Assembly: GCA_006503475.1 (NCBI GenBank) | Contig: RSEH01000111.1 | Span: 1-64,000 of the forward strand | DNA: 64,000 nucleotides | Direction: 5' to 3' | Origin: Stentor roeselii | Taxonomy: Eukaryota > Ciliophora > Heterotrichea > Heterotrichida > Stentoridae | Part shown: one piece after another, positions 21,845 through 31,374 of the stretch | Layout: each line of letters starts with the position of its first letter | Numbering within the stretch: the stretch's first letter is position 1 | Position numbers and translations under genes: made by a program | The notes under the pieces: model-generated | Database searches by the model: none | What the model was told of the DNA's origin: nothing | The model's input: the letters and a program-made list of their open reading frames with translations, nothing else

Positions 21845-23221
21845 CTAATTTTTCTTACGGTCGAACTCTTCCCGGATCTCCTCAACAGTCTTCGGCTGCT
21901 CAGACACGTCTTTGACCCATCCAGCCTTCCTTTCATCAACTAAGTTCATTATAGAAAACTTGACTTTACTTGACATTGCAGGGTTGGCATCAAGGATCTC
22001 AGCAAGATACGCAAAAATTTTATCAGTCTCTGCCCTCAAGTTCGCTTTTTCATTAAAACCTGCAGCAGTTGAAATCAAGACACAAGCGACTTCAACTTTT
22101 TCCTCATCTACGAATAACGGGTCTTTATTATTCAAGTTAATCAAACTTTCAACGATATCTTGAATAATCTTCGCACTAATAATTCCGACTTTAAGTAATT
22201 CAGCAATAAATCGAACACTTCCATGAGTTTTCTTTTTGTGTAGTAAAGCTTTAGTCTCCGCGTCTTTACTTGGGGAGTCTTGAGTGTCTTCAAAAGCGTG
22301 CTGAACATGATTCAACAAACAATACCTGAACCAGTTCTGGTTCTTTTTCGAAGGACTTTCGCCATCATAAAGAAAACCAGTGAATTCCTGCTTTAATATC
22401 TGGCAAAGCTGTGCATACATCGCGGTATACTTCACTTCTGCCCAAGACTTCTCGAAAATCGTCTGAATTAAAAAGGCCAAAGCTTCTCTAGAAGTTTTCG
22501 CAAGTGATAAAAGTTCAGGTTGAAGTTTTGGCAAGTTACTTGGGGAGAGTTTATTCAAAGTTATTTTTATTTTCCTTGTGATTTGTTCACGGTCGTCTTT
22601 TGTGCTTGTTAGTTTCAAAGTTGTTCCTACTGCTTGTTTACGGATTTTCTCTTCTTCGAGACTTTTTGCTTTTCTCCAGTTTTCTAGTTCTGCTGGTTTA
22701 AATTCTTCGTTTCGGATTGGCTCGTGCTTGGTTTTCTTTGTTTTTTGGGAATTTCCTCGACGGAAAACTCGGAAAACCTGGTTTTTTCGATGAGCGAATG
22801 AAGCGAGTTTTGGGTCCAGACGACGAAAGTCCTCGATTTGAAGGAATTCATTGAAGGCTAAAAGGATTTGATCGGAAGTGTATTTGTAATGGTCTGGCTT
22901 TGTTAATTTTGATTCTTCTTCGCATGGGGCACTTGGTTGCACTGAAGTCACTGATGAAAGTACCGAGGACTTTTGATGGGAATCGCTTGGGCTTGGCTTC
23001 TGAGATGTTATGGGAGTTTGATCGATTGTTGGAGTGAACTCCGTCGCGTCAACATTCAGCTTTAGTGAAGACATTGGAACGAATTCCTTGATGTCTCCAA
23101 ATCGCTCAGCCAGCTGAGTGATCTGCAGACCTTTAGAACTACCCACCGGATTTTTAAACGTAGGATAATGATAAGGAGGGTAAGGTATGTAGTTTGGCAC
23201 TATTGAATTACCACCTTTCAT
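21845..23221 (-). CDS. Short eIF4G-like MIF4G-domain protein
   Basis: 458 aa. The N-terminus is Pro/Tyr/Ser-rich. Near residue 115 the segment YTSDQILLAFNEF resembles the region that precedes MIF4G in plant eIF(iso)4G. The MIF4G helical-repeat domain runs from about 205 to 430, with the typical KITLNKLSPSN, YAQLCQILKQEF, and FIAELLKVGIISAKIIQDIV helices. MIF4G binds eIF4A and eIF3 to bring the small ribosomal subunit to capped mRNA. There is no MA3 or W2 domain, so this is a minimal eIF4G like those reported in other protists. An eIF4E-binding YxxxxL motif is not clear to me. Confidence 0.88.
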   Translation of the reverse strand: MKGGNSIVPNYIPYPPYHYPTFKNPVGSSKGLQITQLAERFGDIKEFVPMSSLKLNVDATEFTPTIDQTPITSQKPSPSDSHQKSSVLSSVTSVQPSAPCEEESKLTKPDHYKYTSDQILLAFNEFLQIEDFRRLDPKLASFAHRKNQVFRVFRRGNSQKTKKTKHEPIRNEEFKPAELENWRKAKSLEEEKIRKQAVGTTLKLTSTKDDREQITRKIKITLNKLSPSNLPKLQPELLSLAKTSREALAFLIQTIFEKSWAEVKYTAMYAQLCQILKQEFTGFLYDGESPSKKNQNWFRYCLLNHVQHAFEDTQDSPSKDAETKALLHKKKTHGSVRFIAELLKVGIISAKIIQDIVESLINLNNKDPLFVDEEKVEVACVLISTAAGFNEKANLRAETDKIFAYLAEILDANPAMSSKVKFSIMNLVDERKAGWVKDVSEQPKTVEEIREEFDRKKN

Positions 23222-24109
23222 ATATTATTAGAAATTTGAACTGAGGATTGATCGACTTCTAGTATTTTCTCATTACTTTAGATAAAAAGATCATTCTGAA
23301 TAGTAAAACAACCTGCTCAAGTCTAGGTTTAAGGCTTTTCGTATGACTTTGAATAAATGATTTGAACAACATTAAGGAAGTCACAATCGAAATAGTTTTA
23401 TGCATTTTTGAGAAATTACTTATTGGCTTGTTATAAAGAAGGATCACGGAGTTTTGACTGTAGAAATTTTTAAAACTTTAAAGAAAGGTAGGAAATGGTT
23501 TTTTATTTTAGGATCTAAAATTTGATTGAAATATTTAGCTTATAATTTCCCTTGAGTTCAATAAATTTGTTCTGTGTTAAAATTTAGTTTAACATCAGTA
23601 TAATTTGTTTTTTAATTAAATTATTGGCTTTCTATACTTTTCTTTTTAGAGGTCCCCTTTATTCTAGAATATATTACATTAAAATTTTGATAAAATATCT
23701 AAGATTTAGATTCAGTCATTTTTTTTTTGGATATAATAGCATAAGTAGAATATTAGATGAGAAAATACACGAGATCTTATATTCATAACACTTCAAATAT
23801 AAGCATTTTTTTGAAATTCAAATGTTTAAGTTTCCTATCTTCATTCAACTGATATTTCACCTTTCTGATGATAAAATAGTTCTTCTAATATGTATAAAAA
23901 ATCATTTTTTAATAAACCTATCCAACTCAAAACATTCAAAAGTATTCCTCATCAATACAAACCTATCAACTCTCAACTATCCAATCCATTATCATGAAAG
24001 TCCAACACCTACTAAAATTCAAATCTAATTAAACCAGAACCTTAAACCATAAATAAATTTGAATCCTATTCGAAAAATCTTCACCCTTTCCCATGTTTAT
24101 TCTATAAAT
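23222..24109. other. AT-rich spacer between eIF4G-like and kelch genes
   Basis: About 890 bp with very high A/T and a poly-T run at 23719-23728. A minus-strand ORF of about 48-62 codons (23259-23447) begins without a well-placed ATG, has no recognisable content and is probably chance. This divergent spacer must hold both promoters. Confidence 0.5.
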
Positions 24110-25570
24110 ATGAGCAGCGTGCCTCGAAACACTATCAAGAATGTCTGCACATGCAAGCAGATAGAAAAATATTCCTGCAACTGCGAAGTTCCTTCAAAGT
24201 CCTTAAGTGAACTAAACGAAAACCAGATAATAGAACTGAAAAAAAAGGTAAAACAAGACCACTCAGTAATCATCCAATCAATCAACACCCTCATCAATGA
24301 TTATAACAAAAGACTTCAAAGCCTCTGTGATGAAAAGTGCCGAATAATCATAGCAGGTCTAGACAAACGATACGAAGCCCACTACGAAGTAGCTGAGTCC
24401 TTAGAATCCGAGTTCAACCTTGAAATCAAAAACTACAAGATTGAAATATCACTTCAAAAAATTACCAAAAGAAAAATCATCAGTTTTGAGAAGTTTTTAA
24501 ATAAAGAAACGAAAGAAAAGTCAAAATACAAAAAAATCCTCAGCAAATTTTACTCTTCGAAGACAGTCATCCCCCCTACACTGATTCCTTTACAGAAGAA
24601 AAATGAAAGTCTCTCGATTTACGAATCAGTTCCTCTGTCATCAAATCGACATTCTTTAGAATTTTCTAGAGTTTCTGAAAACCAGACCCTAGCTCGGGCG
24701 AACACTCAGAAGTACGACTGTCATCAAATGGACTTGATAACAAAACTAGGAGTTCACGAGAAAAATTATGAAAAAACCAAACTTTTTTTCATATTCGCTC
24801 CGAATATTCTATTTTCATACGATACAAACACCTTTCAAGAAGCAAGAATTCCAATAAATTCTCATACTTCCTTGCATGATGGAATGATCAATGTGAATAT
24901 CGCGGATTCTTATGTCTTCATGTTTTACTCCAACACCAAGAGTCATAGTCTAACCATGAATAAAAAATGTTACATGTTAAATTTACAGAACATGATGTTA
25001 GATAGTTTACCTGAAAGTTACTTTTTAAAACAGTGCTCAAGTTGTCCTTTGTTATGCTCTGATAATCTTTACTTCTTCGGAGGACTTAGTGAACAAGGCA
25101 CGAAATCAGCTGAATGTGAAGTTTACAGCATTATTGATAAGAACTGGAAAATAATAACTCAGTTGGACACTCCCGCATTTTACGTCTCTTCTGTTATGAT
25201 GAATGAAAATATCCTGTTGGCAAGTAATGACTTTAATTGTGTCAAGATGTTTAACCCGAAGTCGAACTTTTATCAACAGTTTTTCAATCATGATAAAATT
25301 ACTTTGCCGAATAGTTTCGTTTTTCTTATAAAAATTGGGCAGAGTGTTTACTTTTTTTATCAGAAAGGAGTTTACATGATCAATGAACCGGCAAATCCGG
25401 TTTACTTTGGAGCTTTTGGAGCTCTTGCCAATTTGAGGGATATGGTTCAGTATCATGTTAGAGGGAATACTGCGTATTTATTGATGTCTACACAGAGAAT
25501 CATTAAATTTACACCGGTTAGAGGAAAAAATAACTGTGCCGAAGTGATGTCAATTTTTAGAAGTCAGTAA
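24110..25570 (+). CDS. Kelch-repeat protein with degenerate B-box-like N-terminus
   Basis: 486 aa from the ATG at 24110 (MSSVPRNTIK), preceded by TATAAAT. The N-terminus has CTC...CNC cysteines that look like a worn B-box zinc finger. A coiled coil follows (about 45-150), then a beta-propeller of kelch-like blades from about 230 to the end. One clear blade has YFFGG followed by a downstream W. The organisation matches the gene that starts at 62934, so the two are paralogues. Kelch propellers bind protein partners, but no partner can be named. Codons are AT-richer than in the housekeeping genes. Confidence 0.75.
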   Translation: MSSVPRNTIKNVCTCKQIEKYSCNCEVPSKSLSELNENQIIELKKKVKQDHSVIIQSINTLINDYNKRLQSLCDEKCRIIIAGLDKRYEAHYEVAESLESEFNLEIKNYKIEISLQKITKRKIISFEKFLNKETKEKSKYKKILSKFYSSKTVIPPTLIPLQKKNESLSIYESVPLSSNRHSLEFSRVSENQTLARANTQKYDCHQMDLITKLGVHEKNYEKTKLFFIFAPNILFSYDTNTFQEARIPINSHTSLHDGMINVNIADSYVFMFYSNTKSHSLTMNKKCYMLNLQNMMLDSLPESYFLKQCSSCPLLCSDNLYFFGGLSEQGTKSAECEVYSIIDKNWKIITQLDTPAFYVSSVMMNENILLASNDFNCVKMFNPKSNFYQQFFNHDKITLPNSFVFLIKIGQSVYFFYQKGVYMINEPANPVYFGAFGALANLRDMVQYHVRGNTAYLLMSTQRIIKFTPVRGKNNCAEVMSIFRSQ

Positions 25571-25868
25571 GAGAATAGATTAATGGGTTTGGATAATTTT
25601 ATGGAAGGGTTAAATAGGTTAGTGAATGGTTTTAATGATAGAGTAATAATTTGTATCAAATAAATTTTGATTATATCATTTTTTATGTTTATTTCAAATT
25701 TACCCTAAACTAAAATCTTATATTCAAGAAACAATCTGTAAAATTTTAAATATTCAGGACTTTTATATTTTTAAACCAACTCAATAAACTCCTTAAATAA
25801 TCTCCCACATCATTTCTATTAAAAGTATAAACCCTCAGTCCTCTAATATCCAAACTTAAAACAAAAAA
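25571..25868. other. AT-rich spacer between same-strand genes
   Basis: 298 bp between the kelch gene stop and the next ATG. There is no ORF or RNA gene. The segment just before the ATG is A/C-rich on the plus strand. Confidence 0.4.
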
Positions 25869-27608
25869 ATGAGAAAAAATCGTTCTTCTACTTCCTTCAG
25901 TACATCCCCATCCAGAATTCATCGTTTATCAACAAAGAGCCTCCAAACAAAATCGCCTCACTACCGTCATCTCAACGATTCATCCTCAACCTTTCCCGAC
26001 GCTTCAAAGCTGTTAAATACTTTAAAAGCTCGAAAAACGACTCCATCAATTTCAGTGACCCCATCCTTAGCATCTTCAGTAGTAAAAAACTTCATCCTTC
26101 CATTATTCGCGCAAGAAAGTCAGCACCATCAATCGAAATCTCGGTCCTCTTTATATAACAATCGATCTCCAAGTCACAATCCGAAGCCACCATCACTTCT
26201 AAGCCAGCAGCTGCTTGATTTATTAGAATCAACTGAAAACTACTTAGAACTTCTTCAATCAAAACTGGCAAAAACTCAGTCAATTACTGAAACAACCCGA
26301 GCATCGCTTCATGAAATGAGACAGAAATTGAATGAAAGTCAAACTATTCAAACTTCTTTAGAAAGTGGGTTGAAAGTCATACAGGATGAGGTGAAGAATG
26401 AAAAATTGAGGAATACTTTTAGACATAAAGAAAAAATTGAACTTATGGGGAAACTGAAAGAAGAGTTTAAAGAAAGGGATAGGGTAATTGCGATGTACGA
26501 GGAAAGAGCGAAACTAAACTTATCCCTCAATGATATCACAATGCAGCACTCTCACAATCAACTAATGGTCACAATGGACAGCGCCATCGTCGGTGAACGA
26601 CTCAAAGGTCTTTACGACGCCTCTTTAAATGTCTCATACCCAGCCGGTCTGGAAGACCGGCTCCAACTAATCTTAAACGAGACCAACAAGCAAGCAACCC
26701 GAGCAACTCTCCAAACAGACCTTCGATTAAAACATGCTGAAATCGAACTTCCCAACATAGTCCATCTAATGAAAGGATCCACTTCAACTTTTCACAAACG
26801 AAACGAACTTCTATCTGACCTAAAAAAAATGAAACTCGTAATAACCAACAAAATTCAAAACCTCGATCAAAGCATTTCCAGTAGTTTTAATGAAGCTTCT
26901 CAACTTCTCCGTTCTCAGTCTTTTGTTGAAACAAAAGTATTAAATTTCACAGAAGACTTCTCAAGAGTCAAGGCAAAAATGGAAGAGTTGACTGGTCAAA
27001 ACAAGCGAAATGACCCGAATGCAGAAAGAGTTTGTGAATGTTGTGGAAAAGTTTTTCTAGAAAAAGATAATTTTAACTGGTCTTGTCGGACTCATAGCGG
27101 CGCTTGGAGTGGGTCGATGTACTGGTGCTGTGGAAAGACTACTAAAGAATCACTTGGATGTCGTCTTCAGAAACACTTTTATCGAGATGAGGCTCAGATT
27201 GAAAATGGAAAAACAGAGGACTCGAAGAAAGTCTTTTGCATGACCTGTAAATGTTTCGGACACCCTGCAAAAGAATGTCATTTAGACCCGAATATTCGTA
27301 AAAATATCGACTCTCGAAGTGCATCATCAGTAAAAATTTCTCTTGATAAAATCATTGATGTTTATCGGAAAAAGAGGAAAAAGTTCAAGGTAAAGAAACT
27401 GGGAGAAAGTATTGAAGACCTGAAACAAAGTCTTGAAAAGAAAAACATGTTCACACCGAAAAAACTGAAAAAGTTCAGAACTGGAGTCTTCAGTGCAGAG
27501 CCTTCAACACCAAGTATATCAAGCAACAGTCCTTTATTCGAGCATTTCCCTCTGATATCACGAGTGCGAGGTTCATTGAAAGTTTCAGTAAAACACGATA
27601 TATCTTGA
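25869..27608 (+). CDS. Coiled-coil protein with CHORD-like zinc module and CCHC knuckle
   Basis: 579 aa. The N-terminal 100 residues are Ser/Thr-rich and basic. Residues about 105-190 form a coiled coil, and a helical region continues to about 385. From about 388 a Cys/His module reads CECCG...SCRTH.G.W...YWCCGK...GC....H. This spacing resembles the CHORD zinc domain (C..C...C..H.G...W.CC...GC...H) without being a full match. Just downstream is an exact CX2CX4HX4C zinc knuckle (CMTCKCFGHPAKEC, about 457-470). CHORD domains act as HSP90 co-chaperone modules; knuckles usually bind single-stranded nucleic acid. The combination is not one I recognise. The tail is basic. Confidence 0.65.
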   Translation: MRKNRSSTSFSTSPSRIHRLSTKSLQTKSPHYRHLNDSSSTFPDASKLLNTLKARKTTPSISVTPSLASSVVKNFILPLFAQESQHHQSKSRSSLYNNRSPSHNPKPPSLLSQQLLDLLESTENYLELLQSKLAKTQSITETTRASLHEMRQKLNESQTIQTSLESGLKVIQDEVKNEKLRNTFRHKEKIELMGKLKEEFKERDRVIAMYEERAKLNLSLNDITMQHSHNQLMVTMDSAIVGERLKGLYDASLNVSYPAGLEDRLQLILNETNKQATRATLQTDLRLKHAEIELPNIVHLMKGSTSTFHKRNELLSDLKKMKLVITNKIQNLDQSISSSFNEASQLLRSQSFVETKVLNFTEDFSRVKAKMEELTGQNKRNDPNAERVCECCGKVFLEKDNFNWSCRTHSGAWSGSMYWCCGKTTKESLGCRLQKHFYRDEAQIENGKTEDSKKVFCMTCKCFGHPAKECHLDPNIRKNIDSRSASSVKISLDKIIDVYRKKRKKFKVKKLGESIEDLKQSLEKKNMFTPKKLKKFRTGVFSAEPSTPSISSNSPLFEHFPLISRVRGSLKVSVKHDIS

Positions 27609-27627
27609 GTATCTTTAATTTAATTAA

Positions 27628-28242
27628 TCACTTCGGCTTGGCAATAGACTCATCAAAAATCCTTTTATATTTCGGAAAGACGACTTTCACATCACTCAAA
27701 GGATAATCATCAATAACTGACTTCCTCGCTTTATTCGTAGAAATCGATCTTGCAAAAGCTTTCATGATTCTTTCACCTTTTTCCTTTTTCTTCGAATCGT
27801 TACACATCAAGGCATTCATGATCATTTGTCTACGATAAGCACTGACAACAGTTCGAAAAGGAAGAACTTTTGAGTCCTTTATCAACTTGCCTTCGATGAG
27901 TCCTTTGAAGAATTTGGAAATCGGGGCGTTATCCTTGCCACCCTTCACAATTTCTAGAAATTCTTCGAATTCTATCTGGCCTGAGTCGTCTGAATCGACT
28001 GATTTTATCATGTCTTCGACTTGTTTCCGGTTCTCAGCCAGGCCTAAGGCGATCAGAGGCTCTTCTAGTTCTTTACAACCGATCGAACCTTTTTTCTCTT
28101 GGTCAAGGGAGGTGAAGTATTTCATTAGCTTTGATCTTTCTTCGTCGTCGAAGTCGATGTACTTGTTTTTTCCTCGGCTTTTCAGCCACTTACGGATCTC
28201 TGGGTTCTAAGTGATGAGTACTGATGTTATTGAGGATTTCAT
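27628..28242 (-). CDS. EF-hand protein with one 15-nt intron
   Basis: 199 aa from exons 28242-28222 and 28206-27628. The first exon codes MKSSITS. The intron removes an in-frame TAG and joins NPEIRKWLKSRGKNKYIDFDDEE to the main reading frame. The unspliced ORF would begin only at residue 35. One EF-hand is canonical: DSDDSGQIEFEEF, near residue 85. The preceding DQEKKGSIGCKEL loop is a plausible partner. The C-terminus is basic. It looks like a calmodulin-superfamily calcium sensor with a long C-terminal extension; its target is unknown. It converges on the zinc-module gene with 19 bp between stops. Confidence 0.8.
28207..28221 (-). other. 15-nt intron (EF-hand gene)
   Basis: In sense orientation GTACTCATCACTTAG, phase 0, with in-frame TAG. 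Removing it joins the only upstream in-frame ATG to the EF-hand ORF. Confidence 0.85.
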
Positions 28243-28253
28243 ATTTAAATTAA

Positions 28254-30092
28254 TTAAGTTTTTTTCTTGCTTGAACGGATATTCGTTGGGATATAGTGAC
28301 TTGACTTACTGTTAACCGATGGAAAATGTGTTTTCGTTACCCAAATATAAAAGAAAAGAAGAATAAGTGAGCTTGATATTTGATGAAGATGTTTAAATAG
28401 TGAAGGGTTGAACAACTCGATTAGGTGCACTGATAGGAGCAAAATATAAATTAAAGAAACTCTATATCCTGAACGGCCTGATAGGTAATTTAAAGTCTTG
28501 GAGAAGTAATGGCTAAGGAGGTAAAAAGCTAGAATTGAAATGAAGTAAGCCATGCGAGAGCCGTCTAATACCGTTTGAGGATATAAAGTGAATGCAGTAA
28601 CAACTGAAAAAAGACTGAACATTTCAGGACATTCAATCACATTAAACAAAGAAAAAATCAAGTTGATCATAAGAATCGAGTTTTGAATAGGTGCTTCCGA
28701 TAGAAGGTAAACCATCAAACTAGGCAGAAACAAAGAAAGATAAACTCGTGATCGAATCGATTTTTGATTAAAAATCAAGTATAAAGTTGGAAGAGTAAAC
28801 AATAAGTAGAGTGAAAACTGGACAAGGACCCTACTTTCCAGAGGAACCCAATCAAGAAGTACCTTTAAAAGCGTTGGAGACTTGACACGAATAATACTTT
28901 CTGGGTTGAACATAGTAAAAATATCTACTTTCATCAACCAGGGGGATGAAATAATAACTAAAGGGCAAAAAAAGCTAAAAAAACAGGTCAATACTCCTAA
29001 AACAATTTCAGAGACCAAAAAGATTTTCTTATATTGTGTAATCCTCTGCGATTTTTCTAGTTCCTTCTCTGAGATAAGCCAAATAATAATAAAACAGATA
29101 AGAAACACCTGAAAAGCACTTTCAACACTGAATGCGAATGACAAGGCTAAACAAAAGGTAGCCCATGCAAATTTTTCAGTTAATATCATGCAAACGGCAC
29201 ATATAACAAGTCCAATATTGACTTCACAGTAGCTAAAAAAAACATGTCCTATAATTACCGTTGTTGGACTAGACAACGTAAGCCAACAAGCTGCAAGTCT
29301 CACATTTTGTACTAAACTTTTGTAAAATCTTTCGAAAAATATATAAATAGGCCAAGCCAATAGAAAAAATTCAAATAAAACAACTGAAATTCTAAAAAAA
29401 GCCTTCTGCTCAACAGATTGATATCCTGGAGATGTCTGAAGTTCAATACTTTCAGGGTCTATCAAAAGAAAAAAGTATGAAAGAACATAAGAGAAGTAAG
29501 CGAAAAGTGGAGGTTCTTTGATTTCTTGAACCACTTCCGTATGATACCAAGAACCCATCTGAAAATTCTGCGTGACTTCCATGGCATTTCTAAACTTTTC
29601 ATAAGGGCCGAATTCAGGAAGACAATTCCAGTCCATATGGGGAAAGTTGATAACCAATACCCTAGAAACAAGTACCAAAAGTAGCATTAAAGGAACCTTA
29701 AGTTTGATATGAAAAATATCTAAAATCAGTGATTTTTCAACTGGTTTAAACGAAATCTGTGCATAAAGACGCAAAGATTCAATAATTTGAGTCAAGTTCA
29801 TAACAGGAAGCCAATGTTCACAGATAATAAACTCAAGAGGCGATTCGAGTTCAGATAAGTCAGTGAGTGAATCAAGGCCATAGCTCGACAACAGTCTAAG
29901 TTCAGGAGGTGCAAAAGGGTACCCAGAAGGAAACTCCATTAAAAACGACACACAAAACGTAGAAACTTCAAAATTGATTAAAAGCGACTCATCATTCTCC
30001 AAGAACTCCACCTTGATTTTATCATTCTGCATCTTTCTCAACATTTCTTTTTCCTTCTCAATTCTACTCTTCCAAATCATATTTTTTTCCAT
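28254..30092 (-). CDS. E2/RWD-like domain fused to ALG6/ALG8-type glucosyltransferase
   Basis: 612 aa in one uninterrupted frame. Residues about 1-115 look like the ubiquitin-conjugating/RWD fold. A two-strand start leads to FLMEFPSGYPFAPPELRLL, the E2 YPF.PP signature, and later HWLPVMNLTQIIESL, which matches the E2 W.P.l.l..il segment. The catalytic-Cys position is not conserved; the only nearby Cys is three residues before that Trp. From about 130 onward lies a polytopic membrane protein. Its luminal loop with SWYHTEVVQEIKEPPLFAYF and the following SVEQKAFFRISVVL resemble ALG8, the ER enzyme that adds the second glucose from dolichyl-phosphate-glucose to the N-glycan precursor. ALG6 is the alternative. 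An internal Met near 134 could start an ALG8-only product. Confidence 0.75.
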   Translation of the reverse strand: MEKNMIWKSRIEKEKEMLRKMQNDKIKVEFLENDESLLINFEVSTFCVSFLMEFPSGYPFAPPELRLLSSYGLDSLTDLSELESPLEFIICEHWLPVMNLTQIIESLRLYAQISFKPVEKSLILDIFHIKLKVPLMLLLVLVSRVLVINFPHMDWNCLPEFGPYEKFRNAMEVTQNFQMGSWYHTEVVQEIKEPPLFAYFSYVLSYFFLLIDPESIELQTSPGYQSVEQKAFFRISVVLFEFFLLAWPIYIFFERFYKSLVQNVRLAACWLTLSSPTTVIIGHVFFSYCEVNIGLVICAVCMILTEKFAWATFCLALSFAFSVESAFQVFLICFIIIWLISEKELEKSQRITQYKKIFLVSEIVLGVLTCFFSFFCPLVIISSPWLMKVDIFTMFNPESIIRVKSPTLLKVLLDWVPLESRVLVQFSLYLLFTLPTLYLIFNQKSIRSRVYLSLFLPSLMVYLLSEAPIQNSILMINLIFSLFNVIECPEMFSLFSVVTAFTLYPQTVLDGSRMAYFISILAFYLLSHYFSKTLNYLSGRSGYRVSLIYILLLSVHLIELFNPSLFKHLHQISSSLILLFFYIWVTKTHFPSVNSKSSHYIPTNIRSSKKKT

Positions 30093-30104
30093 TATTACCG
30101 TCTA

Positions 30105-31232
30105 TTACACCTCTCTACATGCCATAAACTTCTCAAAGCTGTAGTCATTCAACGAGCACCAAACAACTCTCCTCATTTTCTCGATTTCCATAGAAGAGTT
30201 AGTAGAAATCGAATACAACGAGTAAAGATTTACTTCTGAGTCAAGTAAAGCCCCTCGACTAGCCCTGACTAGTTTATCAATAAAATCATCATCAAGTTCA
30301 CTTTTCTCAACAATTTCAGGAATTTCCAAAACCTCTCCAAATTCTTCTCTAAAGCCAAAATGTTTCTCCCACTTTTCCCCAACCAAGACAAATTCTTCAA
30401 AGTCAACTTTCCCATCATCCACCTGAAAAGCCCTAAAGCTCGGACTAGTATTATAAACAGGAGAAACTGCAGGATTAACCAAAACAGGAACTCCAGAAAT
30501 GCTAGAAAAAGTCCCTCTATGCAAATGTCCAGCAAGAATAACTAAAATTTTCTCTCGAAACTCTTTAACAACACTTCTAAACCGAAAAAAACTTTTTTCA
30601 TTCCAGACCCTTTCTCCCGAGTTAAACATGGAATTGACAGGAGGACAATGAGTTAAAATAATGACAGAAGAATTTTCTGCTTCTTTCAATTCGTCGAGGA
30701 CCCAGTCCAACTGTTCAGTGCTGCCAAGGGCGTCGTTGGTGAAGTGGTTGCTGTTCAGCACGAGGAACTTGAAGCTGGCGACTTGAAGACTGAAGTAGCC
30801 GTTTTTGAGGAACTTGTAACTATGCCATGAACTCGGCACCCAGAACTGATACAAATAAGCCAGGTGGTCGAGGTACTCTCGTTGGGATTGCTTTGAATGG
30901 AAACCTTCGTTGTTGCCTATTGTGTGAAGCTTCGGAGTGAATGGGAAGAACCACGAGTAGTATGAGAAAAGAGCGCTTATTGAAGATTTCACTTGGAAGG
31001 GACTTCGCTGGTTGTGGGAAATTTCGTCGCCTAAGGAGATTATTAGGTCTGTTGATGGGAATAAATCGGACATCGCGCTTAGGGTTGAGTTTAAAAGGGC
31101 CTCGGATGTGTCGCATGATGATGCTGATAGTTGCTTGTTGCAGGATGGGTGAGATGGGTAGTGCAAGTCGGAAAATAAAAGGAATTGTAGTGAGTTTGCA
31201 TGGGTTAGATGCAGTAGCAGAAGAAAAGACAT
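30105..31232 (-). CDS. Secreted acid-sphingomyelinase-like metallophosphoesterase
   Basis: 375 aa. A signal peptide of about 12 residues precedes the calcineurin-like phosphoesterase fold. Metal motifs in order are D22-x-H24, GDE at 68-70, GNNE at 106-109, THCPP and GHLHR. Spacing and the QLDWVLDELKEAENSSVIILTH region fit the SMPD/SMPDL3 group, which cleaves phosphodiester or nucleotide bonds in the lumen or outside the cell. The third motif has Asn where the family usually has His (GNHD/E), a possible effect on catalysis. N-glycosylation sequons occur. Start codons of this and the flanking genes are well placed; the downstream neighbour begins 12 bp beyond this stop. Confidence 0.85.
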   Translation of the reverse strand: MSFLLLLHLTHANSLQFLLFSDLHYPSHPSCNKQLSASSCDTSEALLNSTLSAMSDLFPSTDLIISLGDEISHNQRSPFQVKSSISALFSYYSWFFPFTPKLHTIGNNEGFHSKQSQREYLDHLAYLYQFWVPSSWHSYKFLKNGYFSLQVASFKFLVLNSNHFTNDALGSTEQLDWVLDELKEAENSSVIILTHCPPVNSMFNSGERVWNEKSFFRFRSVVKEFREKILVILAGHLHRGTFSSISGVPVLVNPAVSPVYNTSPSFRAFQVDDGKVDFEEFVLVGEKWEKHFGFREEFGEVLEIPEIVEKSELDDDFIDKLVRASRGALLDSEVNLYSLYSISTNSSMEIEKMRRVVWCSLNDYSFEKFMACREV

Positions 31233-31374
31233 TTCCCTTGTTTATTGTTGTTATCTTTGATTAACAATTGATTTCAATTTGTAGGTTTCAAGACAACAGG
31301 GCTTCACATCTGAAAATTCCATAAAAAACCTTTAAAAACTCTTTCAATCTAAAAATCCTTTAAAACTGATTATT

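Noticed and set aside
28254-30092. N-terminal domain of the ALG8 fusion as an active ubiquitin-conjugating enzyme.
   Set aside because: The active-site Cys is not at the E2 position and the HPN tripeptide is missing. A non-catalytic UEV/RWD-like role is more likely.
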